Source: Paramicrosporidium saccamoebae (taxonomy: Eukaryota; Rozellomycota). From it: DNA of 64,000 bases. The translations under genes and the position numbers were made by a program. Location: positions 1 to 64,000 of the forward strand of contig MTSL01000219.1 in the NCBI GenBank assembly GCA_002794465.1, read 5' to 3'. Of this stretch, positions 41,276 to 51,900 are shown piece after piece. How positions within the stretch are numbered: the first letter of the stretch is position 1; every line of letters begins with the position of its first letter. The notes below the pieces were generated by a model. It was not told the DNA's origin and made no database searches. It was given only the letters and a program-made list of their open reading frames with translations.

Positions 41276-44200
41276 ATGGAATCACTACTGCGCCTCGACG
41301 ACAGCTTTGACGTAGCTCTCTTAGACCGTGTTGTCTCGGCTTTTTTTCAAGGACACGGTCCAGACGTAAGCTCCCCCCTTATGGTCTAATATCCAGCACA
41401 TGACCGCCCAAAAGGTTATCACCCAACTACAAGAGCATCCGGATGCATGGCAAAAAGTGGACTACATTTTGGAAAATTCAAAAAGCAGCAACACAAAGGT
41501 ACGCTCATGAACTAGTGACATTGATGTGCAAGTACTTGGCGCTGCAAATCTTAGAAAAACTTATACAGACACGATGGAACGCGCTCCCCAGGGAGCAATG
41601 CGAAGGTATGAGGCTTAAACGTGGCTTTGACAGTAGGAATTAAGAATTACATTGTGACTCTGGTCATTCGCTACTCTTCAGACGAGGCGACAATGAAGCA
41701 GGAACGGATTCTTATTAGTAAGCTCAATTTAATTCTTGTCCAAGTGCTTAAGCAAGAGTGGCCAAAGAATTGGCCCACGTTTGTTTCAGAGCTTGTATCT
41801 TCCAGTAGAACCAGCATCTCTCTCTGTGAAAACAACATGGCAATTTTAAAGTTGCTGAGTGAAGAGGTGTTTGACTACTCGGCTGAGCAAATGACAACTG
41901 TGAAGGCAAAGAACTTGAAAAGCCAGCTGTGTGGAGAGTTTGCCGAAGTATTCCAACTTTGTACAGAAGTATTGGAAAAGGCACAGAAGCCGTCCTTGAT
42001 TTCGTCCACGCTGGAAGCGCTCCTACGTTTTTTGAAATGGATTCCATTGGGTTACATCTTTGAGACTGCTCTGATTGAAAACTTGAAAAGTCGTTTTCTC
42101 ACAGTGCCACTATTCAGAAATGTGACCTTGAAGTGTCTGACAGAGATCAGCGCACTGACAATCGGGTCGGAATACGACAACAAGTTTGTCGCTTTGTTCC
42201 AGAGTGTTATGGACTCGCTGTCTCTGATGATCCAATATTCCCAAGATTTAGACTTGGCAAAAGCATACCAGAATAGCTCTGATGAAGAACAGAAGCTCAT
42301 TCAAAATTTGTCGCTCTTTTTTGCTACTTGCCTTGGGAATCATCTAAAGGTCCTTGAGACACATGTGAACCGCGAGGTTCTTTTGTTGGCGCACATGTAT
42401 CTGTTAAAAATATCCCTCGTGGATGACCGCGAAGTGTTCAAAGTCTGTCTTGAATATTGGACTAAGCTTGTGAGTGATCTTTATAATGAGTATCCTTTTG
42501 TCGCAATGGAGTCTAGTGGTCTTTTCCTCGGGTCTATTGCCCATACCAACTCTCGCCGTGCTCTCTATGGAGATGTGCTCTCTTCACTTAGACTCGTCAT
42601 GATTGAACGCATGGTGAAGCCTGAAGAAGTTTTGATTGTGGAGGATGAAAATGGCGAGATTGTTCGTGAATCGATCAAGGAGACTGACACGATAACCTTG
42701 TACAAGAGCATGCGCGAGGTTCTTGTCTTTCTAACTCATTTGGACTATGAAGATACTGAAAATATCATGACCGAAAAGCTGTCTCGTCAATTTGACGGTT
42801 CCGAATGGAGTTGGAACAATTTAAACAAGCTCTGTTGGGCAATCGGTTCCATCAGCGGGGCCATGAACGAGGAGGTGGAGAAGGGATTTTTAGTTAATAT
42901 TATTCGCGACTTGCTAGGCTTGACGGAGATGAAGAGAGGAAAGGATAACAAGGCTGTTGTCGCTTCAAACATTATGTATATTGTTGGACAATATCCAAGG
43001 TTCCTCAAGGCCCACTGGAAGTTTTTAAAGACTGTCATCAACAAGCTCTTTGAATTTATGCACGAACTGCACGAAGGAGTCCAGGACATGGCGTGTGATA
43101 CGTTTATAAAGATATCGAAAAAGTGCCGTCGACACTTTGTTGTCCTCCAGGTTGGGAGCACTACACCTTTTGTGGATGAAATACTTGCCAAGTTGCCATC
43201 AATTATTTGCGATCTTCAGCCCTCTCAAGTACATACATTTTACGAAGCCATTGGATACATGATCCAGAGTCAAACAGACACTACCCTTCAAGGAGCTGAG
43301 ATTAGCCAGCTAATGTCCCTTCCAAATGGATCGTGGGATACGGTTATTTCGGCTGCAGCACAAAACGTTGAAATCTTGAAGAGTACCGAGACTTTAAAGA
43401 GTCTTTCAAACATTCTTCGGTCCAACGTCCGAGCATGTGAGTCTATTGGACCCGCTTTCTCGGTCCAAATGAGCCGAATCTACATGGATATGCTGTCGCT
43501 ATATCGTGCCGTGAGTGGCATCATTTCCGACTCGGTTGCCCATCAGGGTGTCATAGCAACAAAGACTCCGGTCGTTCGCGCTATGAGAGCAGTTAAAAAG
43601 GACGTCCTTCGCCTTGTTGAAGTGTTCATAAGCAAAGTTGAGGACCCCCAGGCTGTAGCCCAGAGCTTCATCCCTCCGCTTTTCGATGCAATTCTTGGTG
43701 ATTATAGTCGGAATGTCGAGCAAGCTCGAGACGCCGAGGTTCTCAGCGTTACTGCGGCTACAATCAATAAGCTGACTATTCATATGGAAGACAAGATTCT
43801 GCCCATTCTGTCGGCCGTCTTTGAGTGCACGCTAAATATGATCAACAAAGACTTTGCAGAGTATCCCGAGCATCGCGTAAACTTTTTCAAGCTCCTCTCC
43901 GTCATCAACAGTCATTGCTTTACTGCACTGTTACGTCTACCGCCCATGCAATTCAAGCTGATTGTGGACAGCATTCTCTGGTCAATCAAGCACACACATC
44001 GAGACATCTCCGACACTGGCCTGAACATGCTTCTTCAACTACTTCAGAACATGTCGCAGGCGGATCCCTCAGTGTCCTCGACCTTTTACCGCGACTACTT
44101 CCTCAATCTCCTGCAGGACATTTTCTATGTGCTTACGGATACTGATCACAAGGCCGGTTTTAAATTCCAGTCTGCCATTCTGGCCAACATGTTCCAGGCC

Positions 44201-44566
44201 GTGTCTTCTGGGTCAATCCCATCGCCAATTTTCGATACCTCCAAGCACCCGAACATGGACAACCAAACATATTTGAAGAGTCACATGTTGAACCTTTTAT
44301 CCAACGCATTCCCACATCTTCAGAGGACGCAAATTGAGACGTTTGTCTGTGGCCTGTTTGACCTGAATCAGGACTTGACAACATTCAAAGCCCATCTCCG
44401 TGACTTTTTGATCTCGCTGAAAGAATTTGCCGGAGACAATCAGGAATTGTATCTTGAAGAGCAGGAGCTGGAACAGGAACGGAAGAGAAAGGCGGACATG
44501 GAGGCTGCTATGAAGATTCCTGGTCTTGTTAAGCCAATTGACCGACCTGACGATCTGTCGGACTAA
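41276..44566 (+). CDS. CRM1: Exportin-1 / CRM1 nuclear export receptor
   Basis: Exons 41276-41365, 41397-41498, 41533-41605 and 41637-44566 (introns 31, 34 and 31 nt) give 1064 residues, against about 1071 in man. HEAT-repeat karyopherin that carries NES cargoes with Ran-GTP. The CRIME domain (LTQ..PDAW; LQILEKLI.TRW.ALP), LNLILVQVLKQEWP, a GKDNKAVVASNIMYIVGQYPRFL block and CRRHFV are conserved, as are LQPSQVHTFYEAIGYMI and FECTLNMINKDFAEYPEHR. The acidic or helical C-terminus follows HLRDFLISLKEFAG. The NES-groove KKCRRHF keeps the Cys that reacts with leptomycin B in human and S. pombe Crm1 and is Thr in S. cerevisiae. Confidence 0.97.
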
Positions 44567-44986
44567 GTCGTCTTGGATCACCTCTGTAAGAGAGTATGTC
44601 TACAAACCGGGATAAATAGTCTTTACTACAAGTATAAGCCTTATGAGTATATCCACGGGTTAAAAACCCCCCCAATAAAGGGTCTTCTTTACTACAAATA
44701 TCTCCACCGACCAGATGTCCCTTTGGTGAAATCATGGAGCGATTAGCTATGTATCTGTTGTTACATGACTGAATGTGGAAAAGAGGTCAGAGATGAGGAG
44801 CAGACAGATTGATCCTCCAATACGCCTATGTTTTAGCATATTGGCACTATACTGGAGAGTCCACACCAGCTGATAATAAACCGTCTCCTGTCGCCCATCT
44901 ATATTGATATCATGGTCATACTCCCCACCATGCAACACTTCCGATCAGCCGTTTGATGTACCTTGGGCTTAAAATTCTAATAATAA
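44567..44986. other. Intergenic region
   Basis: No gene. AT-rich with repeated CTTTACTACAA.TAT motifs (about 44623 and 44688) that also occur near 33610. Confidence 0.5.
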
Positions 44987-46060
44987 ATGATTTCATTGTT
45001 GCACGCAATGCTCAGGTTCTCTTCAGTAAAGCTCGGAAGTGCGAGGTTTCTAAAGGAACTCAGGAGCCTCCACACGGAGGCTCTTGTGAGTCCTATCAAC
45101 AAAATTTTGAAAGACGAACAAATTAATATTGAAGAGGGACAGCCAAAGCAAAGCTGGAAGAATTATGAAAAAATGTCTCGTCTTCCGTACGTTCGATTTA
45201 ATGCGCTCGAACCAATCGTTCGAAAGGAGATAGAACGATCACAGACAGAGAAAAAATTGCACCTGTCCACTTTGCCTCGCTTCTCCTCCCTCTTGAATGG
45301 ACTACGACCAAACGAGCTGACAATATTTACAGGACCCACTGGCTGCGGCAAGACAACAGCACTTGTACAAATGAGCCTGGACTATTGTCTTCAGGGTGTG
45401 CGTGTATTATGGGGAAGTTTTGAGATACGAAATCCTCGGTTGGCTCAGGTCATGCTGCAGCAGCTTGCAATGACTCCACTCGTTAACGAGGAGACTAACA
45501 CTTTTGCCGAAAAAGAGTATAGCGCTGCTTCGCAGAGGCTTGGGGAAATTCCAATGCATTTCATGAATCTCTTTGGTTCTACAGGATTGGATACAGTTTT
45601 GGACACTATGGAAATGAGTATGAGGATAGATGGTCCCAAACCACAGCTTATTATCCTCGACAATTTGCAGTTTATGCTTAGCGGTCAAGGATCTTCGTCG
45701 TTGGACCGGTGGGAGTTGATGGATCGGGCTATTATTAATCTTCGAGCTTTTTGTAGTGCTTACCCTGTTCATGTGATACTCGTTGTGCATCCGAGAAAGG
45801 AATTGGACGACACATACTTGGGAATCGCCAGTGTCGCGGGAACTGCAAAAGCTACTCAAGAAGCTGACAACGTCTTTATCTTGCAGAAACTTCCAGACAA
45901 GCGATATCTAGAGATCAAAAAGAATCGATTCCATGGAGAACTTGGTAGAGTAAGGATAGGATTTGTTCCATCATCTAGAATGATTGTTGAGCAACGCGAG
46001 GAGGAAGAGCCTTCAGCCGCAGCGCACAGCTCGGCTGATGACCAAGGAGTTGATTTTTAG
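44987..46060 (+). CDS. Twinkle-type mitochondrial DNA helicase, helicase domain only
   Basis: 357 residues, one exon. Ser/Arg/Lys-rich N-terminus without acids over about 25 residues (import signal). RecA-like hexameric helicase core: TIFTGPTGCGKTTA (Walker A), LWGSFEIRNPRLA (H1a), QLIILDNLQFML (Walker B), ILVVHPRKELDD (H3 region), VAGTAKATQEADNV and the arginine-finger region KKNRFHGELG. Strong match to the C-terminal half of human Twinkle. The primase-like N-terminal half is absent: only about 100 residues precede the helicase. Saccharomyces lacks Twinkle, so its presence marks an early-branching lineage. The second ATG (MLRFSS) is an alternative start. Confidence 0.92.
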   Translation: MISLLHAMLRFSSVKLGSARFLKELRSLHTEALVSPINKILKDEQINIEEGQPKQSWKNYEKMSRLPYVRFNALEPIVRKEIERSQTEKKLHLSTLPRFSSLLNGLRPNELTIFTGPTGCGKTTALVQMSLDYCLQGVRVLWGSFEIRNPRLAQVMLQQLAMTPLVNEETNTFAEKEYSAASQRLGEIPMHFMNLFGSTGLDTVLDTMEMSMRIDGPKPQLIILDNLQFMLSGQGSSSLDRWELMDRAIINLRAFCSAYPVHVILVVHPRKELDDTYLGIASVAGTAKATQEADNVFILQKLPDKRYLEIKKNRFHGELGRVRIGFVPSSRMIVEQREEEEPSAAAHSSADDQGVDF

Positions 46061-46309
46061 AAAAACGACAAAGTAAGGTTTTATTATAGATGTGGGAGTA
46101 GGACTATAGCATTGGTACGACGTAATGCGTGACCTTTATATGCTGGTTCTTAACACTAGTTGTGGGTCATAAAGTCCTGTTATCTGCTCGGGCACTTTTT
46201 ACAATAGTCATATGGTCGGGCATTTCTCACAATATAGCGGCTTTTATTGAAAACTCTTGTCCATTATATACCAACTTTCACAGAATGTCTCACCATCTTG
46301 ACAGTCAAT

Positions 46310-48811
46310 TTAGGACGTCATCATCATGCGAACAAGACGCATCACAGTCTTGACTTTCTTATTGACTGGAGAGTTCGACGGTGTTTCAGCAAAAATTACT
46401 CGTAGATTTGAAAAGAGCTCGTCCAACACGGTGGAACAGGTGTCAGCGAGTTTAGGGTCCAAGGATATGCTTGGATCCATGACGGTAAATAGCTCGGCCA
46501 GCCAATCCAGCTTTACCTCGGTCAGCGTTGCCAGATCAAAGCTGAGCTGCTGGATGAGAGACAGCATCACTGGAGGCCGCATATCTGGCGATTCGAGAAG
46601 ACTGGCAGCATCTAAACGAGGAAGGATCCAATTCAGCATTGGGATGTCGCCAACCTCTAACAATTGAATCAACGCCATGCACCCATCTCCGGCACGGATC
46701 TGGCTGTCCAACTCCTCAGCCCGAGTTAGTTGCGGGGCCGCAACCGGAGAAAACGACTGTCTAATCTCATTACTGACACTCTGCGCCAGCTCCTGGGCAG
46801 ATGGGAGCTTAAAAGCACAATGTTGCAATTCAACTACCGTTCCGCGTAGCTGCGTCAACTCAGACATGATGACTTTATATTGCTCGATCGTAGAGTCAAC
46901 AATGGCTTGTGACAAATTAGCAGACAATTGTCCAACCAAGTCTGTCATTATAGCCTGGAGTCCAGGGAGAAGACTATTTTCTACCGCCTCCTTCACAGAC
47001 TTATCCAGAGAACTCCGAAGAGACTGGCCGATTTGATTTGCAACAGCAGCGGCTAGCTTATCAGGCTTCCCAACTGACCGATTAAGGACATCTTCGCACT
47101 TTTGCACAATTTTTTGCTCAAGATTGTTCATGTTGCTTTCAACCGCAGGCAAAATACGCGAATTCAATAATTGGGATAGTTCCTGTTGGTAATTTGGTGT
47201 GACCGTTTTCTGAGTATCTTGAACTGAAGTGGTTGAGGAATTGGATCTCAAGGAGTCTTCATTCGGCCGTGGCTTCGTCTTGATATTCTGCTTTCCTGGA
47301 GCGATGCCAATGTCAGTGCTGGCAATTGCGAGTGGGGTAGGAGTAGCTCCTCCACTGGCACTGCTTCGGCTAGACTTTCTAAGAATGTCTTGGGAGGGAG
47401 AAGGCAAATGAGCTGGCTCTGTCGCCGACTTGGTGCTCTCCCAATCAATACTAAGACGATGCATCTTCACCGAATCCTTGTGATAGGCATACAAAAACAT
47501 GTCTGCATCATTTCCTACCTTTGAGAATACACTATGAAGCTGGCTAGTCGCAAACACACTGACAGAAGTGCTATCGTTTGCCCAGGAGCCCGCAGACACA
47601 ATGGGCTCTGAGAAGCTTGAAAGGCAAACACAGATGATCCGAGACGAATCTAAGGATCCCACACAAAGGGTAGAGGATATTTGATCAAATACGGCAAATT
47701 GTTGATCAGGACTGCCAGGCAAGGGCATGGAAATGATAACTTCGGCCGTCGGGTCATACAAAGGAATTATATGAAGTTGCTCATTCTCAATAGCAGCTAC
47801 GGCTATCATCCCCAGACAATGGGACAATAGCCAAACACGCCGTGCACCTTGCATTAAAGAGATCGTCTGTGCCGAAAATGTCTTGTCAAATGACTGCACA
47901 GATAAAATTGCAATCTTTTCCAGACTGGCAACATAGAGGAAGCCCCCGTCGTCACCAAATTTGGCAGCATGAATAGAGTCCAAATCCGTCATTAGAGTTG
48001 CGACACGGCTTCCAGCTCCCACTGAGAGGAGGAAGAGTTCGGGACCAGCTCCATACACTACCAGTAATGGCGTAGCATTGCTGTCATTCCAAACGACTCC
48101 GCGAGCCGGCTGAAGCTCTGGAAATGTGGTTGCCGAAATCGGCTCATAAACCAAAGTTGAATTTGATTCTGCGTAAACTGCCCCGATGCAAACTTCTCCA
48201 CCTTGAGACACACTGGCGAGGAGCTGTTGAGAGGGATGTGCATGAAGACCCGCGCCTGAATCAACAGCAGATTCCTGCATGCTCCAGGCTATATCAACTA
48301 TTGGGACGCGGGTGGCATCGTGAAGGTCCATAAGTCCCATGGCAGCATTCTCCTGGGCAATTAGTCGAATCTTACGGTCGTTGAGGACATAGGCAATGCA
48401 GTGCCGAGTGGCAGTAATTAAATTCCCAAAGGGATTGGCACGATGGCTCGGATGCTTCACTTGAGATATGGCTGTGGAATCGCATTTTACCGCATCCAAA
48501 TGAAGCTCTTGTAGGGACTCTGCTGCGCTTTGCACCTGAGACGCATATCCTGAGGCTGGCCGAAGCAGTTCCATTAAATGAGAGCCAGCGTCGAGGGGAG
48601 AAGGGCTCTTGGACACGGCGCTCAGTTTCTTGGCTACAATGGGAGGTCCCTCTCTGGAGGGATTGGGTAGAAGCGTTGCTAGGAGAGAATTCTGTAGAGG
48701 AGATGCAGAAATAAAGTTGTCTCTGTCATTTAGTCTCGTAGCTGAGCCCTGCAAAGACCGACCAGTGGTGGCGCTCTGCAAAAGTTCTAAAAGTCCCTCG
48801 TTATCTTCCAT
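46310..48811 (-). CDS. EDC4: EDC4/Ge-1-like enhancer of mRNA decapping
   Basis: 833 residues, single exon. Residues about 110-460 carry WD40-like repeats (RHCIAYVLNDRKIRLI, a HPSQQLLASVSQGGEVCI stretch and DSSRIICVCLSS). A Ser-rich linker and a long helical region with repeated VANQIGQSL/LLPGLQAIMTDLVGQLS segments follow, the heptad-like part that oligomerises EDC4. The C-terminal globular domain has PPVMLSLIQQLSFDL and a DTCSTVLDEL segment, the Ge-1 signature. EDC4 scaffolds DCP1-DCP2 in P-bodies in animals and plants; Saccharomyces lacks it, S. pombe has Pdc1. Confidence 0.85.
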   Translation of the reverse strand: MEDNEGLLELLQSATTGRSLQGSATRLNDRDNFISASPLQNSLLATLLPNPSREGPPIVAKKLSAVSKSPSPLDAGSHLMELLRPASGYASQVQSAAESLQELHLDAVKCDSTAISQVKHPSHRANPFGNLITATRHCIAYVLNDRKIRLIAQENAAMGLMDLHDATRVPIVDIAWSMQESAVDSGAGLHAHPSQQLLASVSQGGEVCIGAVYAESNSTLVYEPISATTFPELQPARGVVWNDSNATPLLVVYGAGPELFLLSVGAGSRVATLMTDLDSIHAAKFGDDGGFLYVASLEKIAILSVQSFDKTFSAQTISLMQGARRVWLLSHCLGMIAVAAIENEQLHIIPLYDPTAEVIISMPLPGSPDQQFAVFDQISSTLCVGSLDSSRIICVCLSSFSEPIVSAGSWANDSTSVSVFATSQLHSVFSKVGNDADMFLYAYHKDSVKMHRLSIDWESTKSATEPAHLPSPSQDILRKSSRSSASGGATPTPLAIASTDIGIAPGKQNIKTKPRPNEDSLRSNSSTTSVQDTQKTVTPNYQQELSQLLNSRILPAVESNMNNLEQKIVQKCEDVLNRSVGKPDKLAAAVANQIGQSLRSSLDKSVKEAVENSLLPGLQAIMTDLVGQLSANLSQAIVDSTIEQYKVIMSELTQLRGTVVELQHCAFKLPSAQELAQSVSNEIRQSFSPVAAPQLTRAEELDSQIRAGDGCMALIQLLEVGDIPMLNWILPRLDAASLLESPDMRPPVMLSLIQQLSFDLATLTEVKLDWLAELFTVMDPSISLDPKLADTCSTVLDELFSNLRVIFAETPSNSPVNKKVKTVMRLVRMMMTS

Positions 48812-48930
48812 GTGGATTTAAATATTTAATTTCCTTGATTAAACTAGTTATTGCGATCAATCGGCCATCCTCGCAGCAGTGCCAGACTATATCGATGGTT
48901 TTCATTTAGATGCTACTACAAAGTACTTTA

Positions 48931-51900
48931 TCAGGAAGAAGAGAGATTGGAACTGCTCAGACAGCTACGGGAGATTGCCTCAAAAACTCTCTCGATATCA
49001 GGGGTTGCTCGTGTAAAGGAAAGTTCCCAAAATCTAAATTGCGGGTTCTTCACCAGTTCAATAAAAGTCACCATTACCCCCCATGGATGTGGTCTATGCA
49101 CAATGAGGCGCTCCAACAAGACACGGGTGATTGATTCTTTAACAGACTCGGTCAAGGAGAAGAGACAAATCACGACTGAATAAAACAAACTCGTCGTCAT
49201 GCAAGGAAAAGTCAACTGATCGACTACTGAACAGATTACAAGATACCGACCATAGCTGTCGCATTCTTGATAGGCGTGTCGGATAAATTCCACGATTGGG
49301 CTGTTCTTACTAATGTAATCACTCAATTCGGTGCCCTCTGGAACACTCGCGAGAGTTGACAGCCCCAAATAGGCAATTAGACAGTCAATACTCCTTAAGC
49401 TCCATCCGTGGAATGATTGCGGCGAGGCGTCCCGGCAAAGTGCCAGCATTTGGCTTCCAACCTGTAGATTTTTCGAGTTCTGTACGTACTCTTCGGCCAG
49501 CGCCTTCATGTTTGAGGAGAGCCGGCTAGCCATTTCAGCTAGACGTGACAAAGTATCAGCCTCCTTGGACATGACAGTGGATACTGAAGCTGTCAATGGA
49601 TCCGGTAGCGACGAGGTATCCGAAATTATTTCTGGAACTGCAGACAAAAGAGTGTTACGAAGCTGCACGGCAGAAGGTGGGATCATTGCACTCATTCGTG
49701 CGCCGTAGATTACGAAAAAGTCTTGACAGTCGTGAAGGATGACAAGGAAGCTACGAAGAATCCCACGATACAAGGCACGGGTGGAATCTTGCGCATCAAA
49801 GTCAACCAGAAGCGGATAGGAAAACTCCAAGTATTCGGAAAGCAACTGTGCCAATATGGGCCACCCACGACGTTCCGGCGAGGTGAGCAGGCGAGGCAGA
49901 AATTCTCGATTGATAATGAGCTCAAACCAGCCAAAAGCAAAACTTGGATACACTGAAGGACTGATCATGGCGTAAAATGTGCTTAGATTTTCGATAACTG
50001 GCCAAGTTTCCTCATAATTCCTCAAAATCTCAGCAGCCAAGGAGACGTACAGACGAGCAAACGGACGCTGCAGATAGTCCAGGCCCTGTTCCAGACCCTG
50101 AATTAAAATGAGACCAGAGACACTGTGCACAATGGTAACAATTCTTAAAGGGTCAATCCCAACACCACCTTCTGCTCCCGGATGGAATCTTAGAATCTGC
50201 CCAACAAGACGAGCAAAGGCATCAATGCTTCTGTAGGCGAGGATGGCAGGTGCACGGCGTTGCCTGACATACAGCTCAATGCAAAGCTCAGTACAGATTT
50301 GGAAGAAGGGACGGGCAGAGGCTTCGTCGGACAGGAAACGTCTTTGAAATAGCTGAGCAACAAATGACGAGATGAGCTTGTCCGAGATGGATGGATACTG
50401 GCAGAGTCGGAACCAATCAGTAAAGCAAAACGTTATTTGGTCACGAAGTAATTGCGATTCTGGCTGTGGTGCTTTGACCATGACCGCAATATCTTGGAGA
50501 AGGCATGATATTTGTGATCGGCTAGAGTCTTCCTGCACCAACTTTCCAAGAGATTCTAGTGAATAGACAAAGTCGTACGGTGCAGCAACTGGAGGATCGC
50601 CAAAAACGCACTTCCTAATCAACTCGACTGCAAAAGAAGTTGCGAGTTCACGACCAGCATCAATCTGTTTAGCCAGTTGGCCGTCAAAGTCCAGGACGTA
50701 TATTAGCCCAGATCCAAAGAGAGCGGCCGTTGCCAAAACACTATATTTTCGTTCGTCAGTCGAGTGTACAACCCAGGTGGTCACTTCTTTGGCTGCTTTC
50801 GACGAAAATTCGAAAATTTTGATGAGAAGCAAGATTATAACGTCTACATAGAGCGGTGACTCGGTCTTGTATAGGCCTTGCATCAGGCGCTGGGACATTA
50901 GCAGACACAACTCGTCACGGTGAATTGGTGAAGACGAAGCCAGCAGTACAATTTGTTTCATCAAAGATCTAATTTCATGAGAAGGAGGCAATTTTGAGAC
51001 AGTGTCTTCGGGCAAGGGGACAGATGGTGTAATCTTTTCAATTGCAGCAACGAGATCGACAAACTTTAGACAGACCGACTCGAAATACGCATCTAAACTT
51101 CCATCCACTGCAGGCACCCCAGGGCTCAACAAGCCGCCATCAGATTTTCCTTGAATGCTAGTACCAATGTTCGAAGCCGATGACAGCAGTTGCGCCAGTC
51201 GTTCAAGTTCTTCAGGTGATGCCGGCTCTGATTCTACAAACGGCAATGCAGCCAAATGAGCTGGCCGTGACTTTCTAGCAAATTCGTCGTAGGCACGTAG
51301 CTGCTCAGCTGAAATTTTTGCCGTACCTGACGAGCGTGGCCGTGAGTCAATTTCCGACAATATAACAGCCTCAATCTGTGGTCGAGATCTCTCGAGAGCA
51401 ATCTTTTCAATGTATGCGCTGGCCAAGTCCATGTTATCGTCGGCAATGTCTTCCAAAGCCATGTCAGGGATCAAATGCCCCATGCTAGCCCACTGGGAGA
51501 ATAGTCTCAAATTGTTAATTAGATTGCCTTTCAGCGATTCACGCCCAAGAACAACCGCCATACTCGATGTCAATGCTGAAGCCATGTTGGATGCAGCCTG
51601 CTTGTAAACTATATTGTCAACTTCTCCCGAAAAGTCTTTCCCTGCGACAGCACGCGTCGTGGCCAATGCATTCTGCAAGGATCGTTGAGTAACAGATAGC
51701 ACGACATCTCGAATTGCATACTCTACAGCAATAGCAGTGAGTCTTCTTAGGACATTATTGATACGGGGGCTTCCAAGTCGGCTATTTAACACAACAAGAG
51801 ACACAAGCGGACTATCAGGCCCCGAGAGCAAAATTGTGTCCTCCGCAGTGTCTGTAAGATTCACCCCGGGGCGAAGCAAAACTGATGATTTCTGCTTGAG

